Shown: piece after piece, positions 35,072 through 44,925 of the stretch | Numbering within the stretch: position 1 is the stretch's first letter | How the letters are laid out: every line of letters starts with the position of its first letter | NCBI RefSeq assembly: GCF_002879885.1 | Contig: NZ_PNYA01000025.1 | Coordinates: forward strand, 56,751 to 120,750 | Reading direction: 5' to 3' | DNA length: 64,000 bases | Origin: Trinickia dabaoshanensis | GTDB lineage: Bacteria; Pseudomonadota; Gammaproteobacteria; Burkholderiales; Burkholderiaceae | Program-made: the position numbers and the translations under genes | Notes under the pieces: model-generated | The model's database searches: none | Seen by the model: the letters and a program-made list of their open reading frames with translations, nothing else | Told to the model about the DNA's origin: nothing

Positions 35072-35779
35072 TCAGAACTTCATGCCCACACCGAGGCCCA
35101 CGACGAGCGGGTCGATATGCAGCGTCCCGAGCGACTGGCCGTTCAGCGATGCGCCGGTCTTCATCCAAATCTTCTTGATGTCCGCGTTCAGGTACAGGCG
35201 CTTCGTGATCTGCACGTCGACGCCCGCTTGCACGGCCGGGCCGAAGCTGTGGTTGTCGATCGAGATCGACTGCCCGCCCGCGTTCAGACCGTTGTTGTAA
35301 AACAGCGTGTAGTTAAAGCCCGCACCGACGTAGGGCCTGATACGCCCTTGGTGATTGAAGTGGTACTGCAGCAAGATCGTGGGCGGCAGCACACCGACTC
35401 CGCCCAAGTTACCGAGGCTGGACGTCACCTGGTGCCGCGACGTCGCAAGAATCAACTCCACGCCCAGGTAATCGCGAATCATGTACGTGAAGTCGAGTTC
35501 CGGCACGATCGCATTGTTCACGCCCACGTTGAGCGCCGAAAGCGTTTCTGTCGTGCGGGCGGCCGGCTCGATGCTGATCGCCCGTAACCGCACCAGCCAA
35601 TCGCCGGCATGTAGCGCGCCGTTGCCGGCATAACCCGGCGTGGCGGTGGCTGCCATGACGGGCGGGGCCGTGGACGCTGCGTCGTCGGCTGCGAACGCGG
35701 AAGGTGCGGCCAGCGAAGCGCTGATAAGCGATGCCGCGATAGTGAATTGCTTGATTGTGGTGCAGCGGTTGGCTTGCAT
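35072..35779 (-). CDS. ompW: Outer-membrane protein OmpW family
   Basis: 235 residues. Signal peptide ends around PSAFA-A. The mature barrel has LVRLRAISIEP, LDFTYMIRDYLGVELILATS and a C-terminal strand ending VVGLGVGMKF, with the terminal Phe required for outer-membrane assembly. OmpW is an eight-stranded barrel for small hydrophobic molecules. Upstream lies an FNR/ANR-type box and -10 element. Many Burkholderia have several OmpW paralogues. It is monocistronic: the next minus-strand gene on its 5' side ends at 35921. Confidence 0.87.
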   Translation of the reverse strand: MQANRCTTIKQFTIAASLISASLAAPSAFAADDAASTAPPVMAATATPGYAGNGALHAGDWLVRLRAISIEPAARTTETLSALNVGVNNAIVPELDFTYMIRDYLGVELILATSRHQVTSSLGNLGGVGVLPPTILLQYHFNHQGRIRPYVGAGFNYTLFYNNGLNAGGQSISIDNHSFGPAVQAGVDVQITKRLYLNADIKKIWMKTGASLNGQSLGTLHIDPLVVGLGVGMKF

Positions 35780-35807
35780 GTCGATTCCCTCTCGTCGAAA
35801 CCCCTAC

Positions 35808-35849
35808 ATTCTTTGTGGGTTTCGGCCGAGAGGGGTTGACCCCAATCAA
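35808..35849 (-). promoter_or_regulatory. FNR/ANR-type box and -10 of the ompW promoter
   Basis: Minus strand: TTGATTGGGGTCAA (35849-35836), an FNR box with one mismatch to TTGAT-N4-ATCAA, followed 22 bases later by AAGAAT (35813-35808, 4/6 of -10). Box centre to the inferred start is about 41.5 bases, the class II spacing. The inferred start is about 35801. OmpW/OprG genes are known anaerobic targets of FNR/ANR. A longer 7-bp inverted repeat TTGACCC/GGGTCAA (35836-35860) overlaps. Confidence 0.65.
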
Positions 35850-35920
35850 GTCAGGGTCAAGGCATGCCGCGGTGCGACAGCCGGTCGCGCCTCAGGCCGC
35901 GCGGTGGCCCTTGCAATGCG

Positions 35921-37357
35921 TCATGCCGGCTTCGGCACCTTCAGTTGCATCGACTTGTACTCGAGATACTCCTCCAAGCCGTAGACGCCGTTTTCGCGGC
36001 CATAGCCCGATTGCTTGAAGCCGCCGAACGGGGCTTGCATGTTCCAGGCACCGCCGTTGATGTCGACTTGCCCAGTCCGGATGCGCCGGGCCACGGCGAT
36101 CGCGCGCTCGTCGCTGCCGGCCCACACCGCGCCGCCTAAGCCGTAGATCGAATCGTTGGCGATCCGCACGGCTTCCTCCTCGTCTTCATAGGTCAAGATC
36201 GACAGAACCGGGCCAAAGATCTCTTCCTGGGCGATCGTCGCTTTCGGGTGCACGCGGCCGAAGACCGTCGGTCGCACGAAATACCCTTTGGTCAAACCAT
36301 CCGGCATATGCGCGCCGCCCGTGACGAGTTCGGCGCCTTCGGCGATGCCGCGCTCGATGTACTCGCGCACACGCGACAGTTGCGCGGCGGACGCAAGCGG
36401 CCCGAGGCGCGTGGCTTCGTCGCGGGGATCGCCCACGACGAATGCCTCGGCGGCGGCCTTCGCCAGTTCCCGCACTTCTTGATAGCGTGCTGCGGGCACG
36501 ATGAGACGCGTGTGCGCCGAGCACGTTTGGCCGGAGTTCAAGTAACACGCCGCGACCGTACTTTTCACGGCGGTCGCGAGATCGGCGTCGTCCAGCACGA
36601 CGGAGGCGGACTTACCGCCTAATTCCAGCGCGACGCGCTTGACGGTCGCGGCGGCCAATTCGGCCACGCGCTTGCCCGCGCGCGTCGAACCGGTGAACGA
36701 AACCATATCGACGAACGGATGGCTGGCGATGACCTCGCCCACGACGGGGCCGTAGCCGCTGACGAGATTGAATACGCCGGCGGGCAGCCCCGCTTCGTCG
36801 ATCGCCTCGGCCAGCATGAACGCGTTGAGCGGCGCGACCTCGGACGGTTTGAGCACGACGGTGCAGCCTGCGGCGAGCGCGGCGGCCACTTTGAGCGTGA
36901 TTTGGTTGAGGGGGTAGTTCCAAGGCGTGATTGCCGCCACGACGCCTACCGGCTCGCGCACCACGACGGAATTGCCGACGTGCGCTTCGAACTCGAATTC
37001 GCGCGCGAGTTTGGCATAGAGATTCCAGTTATAGACAGGGCTGCCGACTTGGATCGCGCGCGAGAGTTTGAGGGGCATCCCCACTTCGCCGCAAATGGAC
37101 GCGGCTAATGCGTCGGTCCGTGCCTTCAGGTTGGCGGCGATCTTCTCGAGATAGCCGGCGCGAGTAGCGGCGGGGGTGGCCGCCCAACTGTCGAAGGCAA
37201 GCTTCGCCGCTTCGACCGCTGCCTCGGCGTCGGCGACCGCACCTTCGGGAATACGGCCCATCACCGCTTCGGTGCCCGAATCGATGACGTCGATGGTGCC
37301 CGTGCCCGAGGGGGTGAGCCATTGGCCGCCGATGTAAAGCCGATCGTAGATTTTCAT
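35921..37357 (-). CDS. Aldehyde dehydrogenase family protein
   Basis: 478 residues, the normal ALDH length. NAD-binding [33 protein letters not shown], the catalytic glutamate in [12 protein letters not shown] and the catalytic cysteine in [10 protein letters not shown] are all present, with EEIFGPVL and a FKQSGYGRE tail. It oxidises an aldehyde to acid with NAD(P)+. No partner gene tells the substrate. Start taken as ATG 37357; GTG 37369 four codons upstream is also open with an AAGGTG site. Confidence 0.9.
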   Translation of the reverse strand: MKIYDRLYIGGQWLTPSGTGTIDVIDSGTEAVMGRIPEGAVADAEAAVEAAKLAFDSWAATPAATRAGYLEKIAANLKARTDALAASICGEVGMPLKLSRAIQVGSPVYNWNLYAKLAREFEFEAHVGNSVVVREPVGVVAAITPWNYPLNQITLKVAAALAAGCTVVLKPSEVAPLNAFMLAEAIDEAGLPAGVFNLVSGYGPVVGEVIASHPFVDMVSFTGSTRAGKRVAELAAATVKRVALELGGKSASVVLDDADLATAVKSTVAACYLNSGQTCSAHTRLIVPAARYQEVRELAKAAAEAFVVGDPRDEATRLGPLASAAQLSRVREYIERGIAEGAELVTGGAHMPDGLTKGYFVRPTVFGRVHPKATIAQEEIFGPVLSILTYEDEEEAVRIANDSIYGLGGAVWAGSDERAIAVARRIRTGQVDINGGAWNMQAPFGGFKQSGYGRENGVYGLEEYLEYKSMQLKVPKPA

Positions 37358-37496
37358 GCGAGTGTTCACCTTGTGGGTTTCGACTCGCCCATTTTACTCA
37401 GTGCGGCGTTTGCATCGATCGGCCGGCACGATTCACTCGTCCCGGCGCGGGTTTGCTCAAAGCGATCATGCGGCGCCTTGGGACGCCGTGGGACCG

Positions 37497-39089
37497 TTAC
37501 TGCAGGCCTTGGCTCGTGAGGAATTCCTCGTAATTGCCGCCGAAGTCGTACAGCTTGCCGTCCGTGCGCACTTCGATGATGCGATTGGCCAAGCCGCTGA
37601 CGAACTCGCGGTCGTGCGAGACGAAGATCAGCGTGCCTTCGTACTTATCGAGCGCGATCTGCAGCGACTCGATCGACTCCATGTCCATGTGGTTCGTCGG
37701 TTCGTCCATCAGCAGCACGTTGTGGCGGCCCAGCATCAGCTTGCCCCAGATCATGCGTCCCTTCTCGCCACCCGAGAGGACCTTGACGGACTTCTTGATG
37801 TCGTCGGCATTGAACAGCAAACGACCCAGCGTGCCGCGCACCATTTGATCGTCGTCGCCCTCCTTGCGGTAGGCGTCGATCCAATCGGTCAACGTGACGT
37901 CGTCCGGGAATTCCTCGTACGTGTCCTGCGGCATATAGCCGACGTTCGCGTTCTCGGCCCACTTGATCGAGCCGCCGTCGAGCGTCAGATTGCCATACAG
38001 CGCGCGCAGCAACGTCGTCTTGCCCGCACCGTTCTCGCCGATGATCGCGATCCGCTCGCCCGGCTGCACGCTCAAATCGAAGTTTTCGAAGATCGTGCGC
38101 TCGTAACGCTTCGTGATGTGCTCGGCCACCACCGCGATGTTGTGCAACTTCTTTTCGTACTCGAAACGAATGAACGGGTTTTGGCGCGAGGACGGCTTGA
38201 ATTCCTCGATCTTGATCTTGTCGATCTGCTTGAGGCGGCTCGTCGCCTGACGGGCCTTCGATTTGTTCGCCGAGAAGCGGCGCACGAAGTCCTGCAAGTC
38301 GGAGATACGCTCCTTCGCCTTCGCGTTGGCCGCGGCCTGCCGCTCGCGGGCTTGCGTCGATGCGAGCATGTAGTCGTCGTAGTTGCCCGGATAGATCTTC
38401 AGCGTGCCGTAATCCATGTCCGCCATGTGCGTGCAGACCTGGTTCAAGAAGTGACGATCGTGGGAGATGATGATCATCGTCGAGTTGTACTCGTTGAGGA
38501 TATTCTCCAGCCAGCGAATCGAGTTGATGTCGAGGTTGTTCGTCGGCTCGTCGAGGAGCAGCACGTCGGGATTCGAGAACAGCGCCTGCGCGAGCAGCAC
38601 GCGCAGCTTCCAGCCCGGCGCAACGTTGCTCATCGGACCGTTGTGATCCTCGATGGCGATGCCGATACCGAGCAGCAGCTCGCCCGCGCGGGCCTCGGCC
38701 GTATAGCCGCCGTACTCGGCGAACTTGGCCTCGAGCTCGGCCGCGTGCATGTAGTCGTCGTCGGTCGCCTCGGGGTTCGCATAGATCGCGTCGCGCTCGG
38801 TCATCGCGGCCCACATCTCCGTGTGGCCCATCATGACGACGTCGAGCACGCGCATGTCCTCGTAAGCGAATTGGTCCTGGCGCAATTTGCCCAGACGCAC
38901 GTTCGGCTCCAGCATGACGGTGCCCGAGCTTTGCTCGAGGTCGCCGCCGAGGATCTTCATGAACGTCGACTTGCCGCAGCCGTTGGCGCCGATGAGACCG
39001 TAGCGGTTGCCCTCGCCGAACTTGACCGAGATATTCTCGAACAAGGGCTTCGGCCCGAATTGCATGGTGATATTGGCGGTAGACAGCAC
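37497..39089 (-). CDS. ABC-F ATPase, YbiT-like
   Basis: 530 residues, two ATP-binding domains with no membrane part. First domain Walker [10 protein letters not shown] (34-42), with the unusual signature NVAPGWKLR in place of LSGG, as in YbiT. Walker [12 protein letters not shown]; second domain [25 protein letters not shown] and [11 protein letters not shown]. The linker (about residues 240-300) is basic. ABC-F proteins act on ribosomes. Starts with [16 protein letters not shown]. Monocistronic. Not the antibiotic-resistance type as far as the short linker shows. Confidence 0.9.
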   Translation of the reverse strand: MLSTANITMQFGPKPLFENISVKFGEGNRYGLIGANGCGKSTFMKILGGDLEQSSGTVMLEPNVRLGKLRQDQFAYEDMRVLDVVMMGHTEMWAAMTERDAIYANPEATDDDYMHAAELEAKFAEYGGYTAEARAGELLLGIGIAIEDHNGPMSNVAPGWKLRVLLAQALFSNPDVLLLDEPTNNLDINSIRWLENILNEYNSTMIIISHDRHFLNQVCTHMADMDYGTLKIYPGNYDDYMLASTQARERQAAANAKAKERISDLQDFVRRFSANKSKARQATSRLKQIDKIKIEEFKPSSRQNPFIRFEYEKKLHNIAVVAEHITKRYERTIFENFDLSVQPGERIAIIGENGAGKTTLLRALYGNLTLDGGSIKWAENANVGYMPQDTYEEFPDDVTLTDWIDAYRKEGDDDQMVRGTLGRLLFNADDIKKSVKVLSGGEKGRMIWGKLMLGRHNVLLMDEPTNHMDMESIESLQIALDKYEGTLIFVSHDREFVSGLANRIIEVRTDGKLYDFGGNYEEFLTSQGLQ

Positions 39090-39201
39090 GGCGCGTCCCT
39101 TCGAATGGTAATCGGCGAAAAACTCGACATTTTACCAAGCTTTCGCCCACCCCACCCGCTTGCCGCCGCCGGCTGCTCCGGCCCCGTGCGTCCGCACGCC
39201 C

Positions 39202-41457
39202 TTAGTGTGCCGGATGCGCCCCGGGCGGGGGCGCCTTCGGCGCTTTGGTCATCTGTGCCAAAAGCGCGTCGCAAGGCGTCGACTTCGTATGGCTCGGAGC
39301 AATCAACGGAATCAAGGCCGCGAACGGATTGATCAATCCAAGTCCCACCGCCGCGCCCGCCCGCAGCGCGAGCGATGTCTTGTCCACGCCCACGTCGGGC
39401 TTTTTGAACGTCCCCTTCACGTACAGCGGAGAGCGTAGCGTAAAGATCCGGAAGCCCTTCGTGTGCGGATGGATGGTCAAGTCCATCGTCTCGTCTTTCA
39501 AGTCGATCTTGCCGGCCATGCCGACGACGGCGTCCGACGTATCGAGCGCGAACGTGCGCGTGTCCAGCACGCCGTTCGTCGCGTTGAAATCGGCGGCCAT
39601 GCAATTGATTTCCACATCGTGCGTGCCGAAGAGCTTTTCGTAGACGACGTTCGCCACGTTCAGGCCCGCCGCCTCCAGGATCAATCGGCTCAGCTTGCCC
39701 TGCGTGACCAACGCCTTGACCTCGCCGTCGAGCGTACCGGCCAACGCAGCCGGCGAATTGCCCGTCGCCGACAAGCTCGCGTCTCCATTGATCTCGCCCA
39801 TCGCCGATTGCATCGTCTTTTGCGTCGGGAACAGTTGTTTGAGCTTCAGATGCCGCGCCGATAGCTTCATGCGCGCCTGCAGCGGTTCTTTCGAGCCGTC
39901 GAGGTGAAAATCGGAAGACAAGGTCCCGCCCGCGACGCCGAAATTCAACGGCTCGAACGTCAACACGCCGTCTTTCAAGATGACGTGCGCATCGAGATCC
40001 GTGATCGGCAGCGCCGGATCTTTGATGATCCGCCGGCCCTTGAAGGTCACGTTCGCATCGATCGCCTTCCAGCGGTCGGTGTGAAACGGTTCCACCGGGA
40101 GCGCCCGCGTGCTCGGTTGCTTGACGCTCTCCCCGCGCCGTGCCTTGCTCGCGTTCGAATCGGCCCCGATGATGGGCGCGAGATCGGAGAACTGCAATAG
40201 ATTGGAGGTGACATGCCCGGTCAGAGACGGCCGCGGTTTGCGCTGCGCATACGTGAGCGTGCCCGCCAAGTCGCTGCCGCCGACGCGCCCCGTGAAATCG
40301 CTGTACGTAAATTCGCTCGCACCCGTTTGGAAGTGCCCGACCAAGTGGCCATCGGTCGCGTAAGGCGGCGTTTGGGGCAACGTTACGCCGAGGATAGAGT
40401 ACAGATGAGCGAGATCTTGACCCTGCAGCCACACGCGCAAATCGAGCGCGGACAAATGGACCGGGTCGGTCAGCGTGCCGACGAGCGCAAGACGCGTATC
40501 GCCGATCTTGATGTCCGCCTGCATCGGGAAAGGACGCGTGGGGTCGCGTAAGGCAAGCACGCCGCCGAGCTTGCCGGTGCCCGAGATGTCGGCCTTGCGG
40601 TAAGTTCCGTTCGCTTGCCAAGCGAGTGCGTAGACGAGCGACGAGCGCGAGCGTGTCTGCGCATCCGACGCCTGCGGTGCCGACGAGGCGGAAGCAGGCA
40701 CAGTCGACGACGGCTGCGGACTCGATGCCGCAATCTCGGCCGACGCTTGCTGCGGGCCCGACGCGCCCTGCTCCTGCGCCGCGAGCTTGCGCGCGCCGCG
40801 CTCGCCGATGACGTTGGCGGCCGTGCCTCTCGAGGCCTTTTCCTGCTCCTTCATAACCTCGCCGATCGGCAACGGCTTACCGAGCGTGTCGACGTTCACG
40901 TGAAACGACACTTGCTTCATCGCATCGGACAGCGCGATGTGGGCCTTGGCGACCGTCAGATCGGCCAGGCGCAGCGTCCAGTTCGAGGGGGTGCTCGACT
41001 TCGGCAGTGTGAACGTCCAATTCTCTCGCCCGTCCTTGAGCCGCTCGAGGTCGACGGACGGGTTGACGAGATCGATCGACGGAATCGAAATGACGTGCGC
41101 CAGCAGCGGCAGCACCTTCACGTCGAAGCTGATCGAATCGAGTCGGGCGAACGTCATCGAGGACGCCCATGGCGGGTTGCCGATCGTGACGTCATAGGCG
41201 GTGAACCGCGGCCAGGGCACCCATGCGCGCCAACCATGTTCGTTCGTGGGATGTTGCCAACCCACCCTTAAGTCGCCGTTGATCGCGAACGGCCGCCCGA
41301 TCGCTTGGGTGACCTTATCGTCGACCCACGGCCGAGCCCGGTTCCAATCGAAAGTGACGACGAAAATTGCCAGCGCGGCGCACAGCACGAGCACGACGAC
41401 GACGATCCAGGCGAGAATTTTGCCGGCGATGCGACCGGCGGTGGCGGGATGCGGCAT
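39202..41457 (-). CDS. AsmA family protein
   Basis: 751 residues. A single N-terminal membrane helix (ILAWIVVVVLVLCAALAIFVV) then a large periplasmic beta-rich domain of the AsmA type, which in other bacteria helps lipid transport or outer-membrane assembly. FDWNRARPWVDDKVTQAIGRPF is the typical post-helix motif. A long low-complexity Ser/Ala/Gln tract lies near residues 240-275, dividing the domain. The C-terminal DUF-like region ends around LRAGAAVGLGLINPFAALIPLI. Divergent from fetA. Confidence 0.85.
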   Translation of the reverse strand: MPHPATAGRIAGKILAWIVVVVLVLCAALAIFVVTFDWNRARPWVDDKVTQAIGRPFAINGDLRVGWQHPTNEHGWRAWVPWPRFTAYDVTIGNPPWASSMTFARLDSISFDVKVLPLLAHVISIPSIDLVNPSVDLERLKDGRENWTFTLPKSSTPSNWTLRLADLTVAKAHIALSDAMKQVSFHVNVDTLGKPLPIGEVMKEQEKASRGTAANVIGERGARKLAAQEQGASGPQQASAEIAASSPQPSSTVPASASSAPQASDAQTRSRSSLVYALAWQANGTYRKADISGTGKLGGVLALRDPTRPFPMQADIKIGDTRLALVGTLTDPVHLSALDLRVWLQGQDLAHLYSILGVTLPQTPPYATDGHLVGHFQTGASEFTYSDFTGRVGGSDLAGTLTYAQRKPRPSLTGHVTSNLLQFSDLAPIIGADSNASKARRGESVKQPSTRALPVEPFHTDRWKAIDANVTFKGRRIIKDPALPITDLDAHVILKDGVLTFEPLNFGVAGGTLSSDFHLDGSKEPLQARMKLSARHLKLKQLFPTQKTMQSAMGEINGDASLSATGNSPAALAGTLDGEVKALVTQGKLSRLILEAAGLNVANVVYEKLFGTHDVEINCMAADFNATNGVLDTRTFALDTSDAVVGMAGKIDLKDETMDLTIHPHTKGFRIFTLRSPLYVKGTFKKPDVGVDKTSLALRAGAAVGLGLINPFAALIPLIAPSHTKSTPCDALLAQMTKAPKAPPPGAHPAH

Positions 41458-41616
41458 GCACAGGGTCTCGATGGTTCATTGGGCGGCGCGACGCGACGCC
41501 ATTGCGGCGCGCACCGCTTTCCTGGTCGATTTCGCAGCAATCGACGTGCCGCGCGACCCGAGCCATGGTCTATCATGCCCGTTCGCGAACCGCGCACATT
41601 CGCTCGAATCCATCAG

Positions 41617-42309
41617 ATGACAGTCTCCCCCCTCATCGAAGCGCGCGCCGTTCTCCGGCGGGCCGCCCGCACGGCGGCGACGTTGCTTGGTCCGCTCGAC
41701 TTCTCGCTGGGCGCGGGCGAGCGCGTTGCCGTCATCGGACGGTCGGGTTCGGGTAAGAGCGTCTTCATGCGCGTGCTTGCCATGCTCGATCCGAGCGACG
41801 GCGGCGAGTTGCTGTGGCATGGCCGGCGCGTCGAACGTCATGCGATTACACGGTACCGGCGCAGCGTCGCCTACGTGCAGCAGCGGCCCGCGCTCATCGA
41901 CGGGACGGTCGAAGACAATCTGCGCTATCCGTACTCGCTGCGCGCCTACCGCGATGCGCGGTTCGACCGCGAGCACGCTGCGCGGCTCGTCGCTGCCGCC
42001 GGCAAAGACGCGGACTTTTTGTCCAAACGCGCGAGCGATCTTTCAGGCGGCGAAGGACAGGTTGCCGCGCTGATCCGTGTGCTGCAGCTCGCACCTGAAG
42101 TTTTGCTGCTAGACGAGCCCACCGCCTCGCTCGACCCGCAGTCGGCACGCGCCATCGAGTCGCTCGTGCAAGCGTGGTTCGACGCCGACCGCGCGGCGCG
42201 GGCATCGATTTGGGTGTCACACGATCCGGCGCAGGCCGAGCGGGTCGGCGAACGACGGCTGACGATGCACGCCGGCACCCTCACCGATCATCGGGAGACC
42301 CGCACGTGA
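41617..42309 (+). CDS. fetA: ABC transporter ATPase FetA (YbbL)
   Basis: 230 residues. Walker A GRSGSGKS near residue 40, signature LSGGEGQ, Walker B LLLDEPTASLD and the switch histidine (SHDPAQAER) are all present. Short and soluble. The start ATG 41617 matches the beginning of the ATP-binding domain; the open frame back to 41305 is unsupported. The TGA overlaps the GTG of fetB. FetAB in E. coli lowers cellular iron and protects from peroxide. Confidence 0.83.
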   Translation: MTVSPLIEARAVLRRAARTAATLLGPLDFSLGAGERVAVIGRSGSGKSVFMRVLAMLDPSDGGELLWHGRRVERHAITRYRRSVAYVQQRPALIDGTVEDNLRYPYSLRAYRDARFDREHAARLVAAAGKDADFLSKRASDLSGGEGQVAALIRVLQLAPEVLLLDEPTASLDPQSARAIESLVQAWFDADRAARASIWVSHDPAQAERVGERRLTMHAGTLTDHRETRT

Positions 42310-43115
42310 ACCCCGTCTTGCATGAATTGAGTTTGGTCGACGTCGCGATCGCCGCGCTGCTCATCGTCGTCAACGGCGCGATCTCGATTGCCCTCTCGTT
42401 GGGGCTCGGACGCCAGCTTGCGTTGGCCGCCGTGCGCACCGTCGTCCAATTGCTGCTCGTCGGCTATGTCTTGGGCTGGGTGTTTTCCGTCGATCGCTGG
42501 TACGTCGTGCTGGCGCTGATGGCTTTGATGACGATCATCGCCGGTTTCGCCGGCGCGGCGCGCGGCGCGCACACTTATGCGGGCCAGCACCTCGACAGCC
42601 TCGTCTCGATCTGGCTGAGCGCTTGGCTCATCGCGGCCGTGGGTCTGTTCGCGGTCATGCGCATCCATCCCTGGTACGAGCCGCAGTACGCGATCCCCAT
42701 CCTCGGCATGATTCTCGGGAACACGCTAACGGGCGTTTCGCTCGCGATCGAACGCATGACCGAGGAGTTGACCGCGCGGCGCGACCGCGTGGAAATGGCG
42801 CTCGCACTCGGCGCCACGCGCTGGGAAGCCGCGCGCGGCCCGGCGCGCGGGGCCGTGCGCGCGGGGATGATCCCGACACTCAATCAAATGGCGGTGGTCG
42901 GCGTGGTCAGCTTGCCGGGAATGATGACGGGCCAAGTGCTCGCGGGCCAATCGCCGCTGCAAGCAGTGCGCTACCAGATCGTCATCATGTTTTTGATCGC
43001 CGCGGCATCGGCGCTGGGCACCGTCGGCGCGGTCTTGCTCACGTATCGGCGCTTGTTCAGCGCCGACCATGTATTCCTTGCGGCAAGGCTGACGGAACGA
43101 AGCGCCCGGCGTTGA
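42306..43115 (+). CDS. fetB: ABC transporter permease FetB (YbbM)
   Basis: 269 residues, about seven membrane helices (UPF0014). IALSLGLGRQLALAAVRTVVQLLLVGYVL and LGMILGNTLTGVSLAIERMTEEL are characteristic, and ALGATRWEAARGPARGAVRAGMIPTLNQM is the coupling loop. GTGA overlap with fetA. With fetA it forms a predicted iron exporter. Confidence 0.85.
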   Translation: MNPVLHELSLVDVAIAALLIVVNGAISIALSLGLGRQLALAAVRTVVQLLLVGYVLGWVFSVDRWYVVLALMALMTIIAGFAGAARGAHTYAGQHLDSLVSIWLSAWLIAAVGLFAVMRIHPWYEPQYAIPILGMILGNTLTGVSLAIERMTEELTARRDRVEMALALGATRWEAARGPARGAVRAGMIPTLNQMAVVGVVSLPGMMTGQVLAGQSPLQAVRYQIVIMFLIAAASALGTVGAVLLTYRRLFSADHVFLAARLTERSARR

Positions 43116-43159
43116 TCGAGCAAACGCCGGCGGCTAGAAGGCGCTATCGGGCTATCGGA

Positions 43160-43711
43160 CTAACGCTGCGCGGAAACGGTTACTTGCGTGCCGTCGCTGA
43201 GGCTGACCGTCTTCGCGCTGCCGTTCGTCGGCATCGTAAAGCGCACCACTTGGCTAAGCGTCGCGACGCTCGGGCATTGGAGCACCTTGCCGTGCACCTT
43301 GACGGACGACTTGCCGCGCGGGGTGCTAGCCTGCACGCTCATCTGAACCGTCGCGGTACCGTCGGCGGCAACCGTCGGCGCGAGCCGGATTCGCATCTGC
43401 CGCTGCACCGTGCCGTTCGCATCGAGCGACATCGATCCGTAGTTCGGGCATTGTTCCAATGCGGTCACCGCACTACCGGACGGCGTGTTCTTCCACGTGT
43501 AGTCGTCGGTCTGCCCCGAACGAATCGTCCGCGTGTCCTGCACGTCGCCGTACGTTTTCGATGCGACCTTGACCGTGTACTTGATCGGCCCGTCAGCCGG
43601 TGTCTTCGACGTGATCGTAATGGGCGGTGCCGCCTGCGCCAGTCCGGCGAGCGCGGCTGCGAACGTGGCGACGGAAAGCCAAACGGCTACAGGTTTCAGA
43701 CGACCCCTCAT
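43160..43711 (-). CDS. Secreted hypothetical protein (DUF6013-like)
   Basis: 183 residues. Signal peptide (WLSVATFAAALAGLAQA-A). The mature protein is beta-rich, with two cysteines at about 89 and 151 (EQCPN and LQCPS) likely to form a disulfide. This type of protein occurs in Burkholderia as DUF6013; function unknown. AGGAGG precedes ATG 43711 by five bases; a GTG at 43717 is also open. It converges on fetB. Confidence 0.7.
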   Translation of the reverse strand: MRGRLKPVAVWLSVATFAAALAGLAQAAPPITITSKTPADGPIKYTVKVASKTYGDVQDTRTIRSGQTDDYTWKNTPSGSAVTALEQCPNYGSMSLDANGTVQRQMRIRLAPTVAADGTATVQMSVQASTPRGKSSVKVHGKVLQCPSVATLSQVVRFTMPTNGSAKTVSLSDGTQVTVSAQR

Positions 43712-44015
43712 GTGCACCTCCTGGCTAGCCGCGCCAGGCGGCGCGGTCGATGTCGATGACGCGCTCCCAGTCTAATCCCAACTCGAGCGAAAGACTGCCT
43801 CGGCCAGTGGGGGGTTGCCCCGCTTGCGCCCGGCATCGTTATCGGGTTGGATCGGCGCGCTCCGCGCCAAGCCAGCACGCGCATCGGCTTCGGCTACGAG
43901 TGCGGCAAGCTTCATGCCGCGACCGTTGCGACGATCGGGCGCAGCGGATCGAACCGGCTACAATAGCCGCATTTGTCGCCCGCCGGCTCCGGCGGCACTC
44001 CTTGGCGCATCGTTC

Positions 44016-44855
44016 ATGAATCTCGTCGTACAAAGCCCCGAGCCGTTAGCGGCCGCCCACGTCAAGCCGCTCGTCGCGCTCGCGCGCGGTGGGCAAGCGC
44101 ATTCGATCGACCTTTGCGCGCTTCGTATCGCCGAAGCCGATCCGGCTCAGCGCCCGGACATCGAGTCGTATTGCGCGACTCACGCGCTCGATTACGCGTA
44201 CGTGCCGTCCGGCCGCGCCCTGCGCGACTTCGGGCTCGTTGCCATGGATATGGACTCGACGCTGATCACGATCGAATGCATCGATGAAATCGCCGATTTT
44301 TGCGGGCTCAAAGCCGAAGTCTCGGCGATCACCGAAGCGTCGATGCGCGGCGAGATCAAAGACTTCAACGAAAGCCTGACAGCGCGCGTCGCGCTGCTCA
44401 AAGGGCTCGACGCGCAAGCGCTCGAACAGGTCTTTGCCGAACGTCTAAGGCTTTCGCCCGGCGCCGAAACGATGCTCGCTGCCGCCAAGGCCGCCGGCCT
44501 TCGCACATTGCTCGTATCGGGCGGCTTCACGTTCTTCACCGAGCGGCTGAAAGCGCAACTCGGGCTCGATTTCGCGCATGCGAACACGCTCGAGATCGTC
44601 GACGGGAAATTGACAGGCAAGGTTGTGGGAGAAATCGTGAACGCGAGCGTGAAAGCGCGGACCGTGCGGGAAACCTGCGCCAAGCTGGGTATCACCACAT
44701 CGCAAGCCATTGTGATGGGCGATGGTTCGAACGATCTGGAAATGATGGCCGAAGCCGGTTTGTCGGTCGCGTTTCGCGCTAAGCCGGTCGTTCGCGCGGC
44801 GGCCAGCGTCGCGTTCAATCACGTAGGCCTCGACGGTTTGCTGCGTCTGTTCTGA
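44016..44855 (+). CDS. serB: Phosphoserine phosphatase SerB
   Basis: 279 residues. Haloacid dehalogenase motif I DMDST at 77-81 (nucleophile Asp77), motif II SGGFTFF, motif III lysine region and motif IV GDGSNDLEMM are all intact. It hydrolyses O-phosphoserine in the last step of serine synthesis. The N-terminal 70 residues form the usual ACT-like extension. Start at ATG 44016 follows the family; the frame back to 43815 is not supported. Confidence 0.93.
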   Translation: MNLVVQSPEPLAAAHVKPLVALARGGQAHSIDLCALRIAEADPAQRPDIESYCATHALDYAYVPSGRALRDFGLVAMDMDSTLITIECIDEIADFCGLKAEVSAITEASMRGEIKDFNESLTARVALLKGLDAQALEQVFAERLRLSPGAETMLAAAKAAGLRTLLVSGGFTFFTERLKAQLGLDFAHANTLEIVDGKLTGKVVGEIVNASVKARTVRETCAKLGITTSQAIVMGDGSNDLEMMAEAGLSVAFRAKPVVRAAASVAFNHVGLDGLLRLF

Positions 44856-44925
44856 GATTCGCGGGCACGCGATGTCGAAGTGAGCGCGCAGGCCCGCGCT
44901 CACTCTTGCTGCTACCTCCGGTTGC

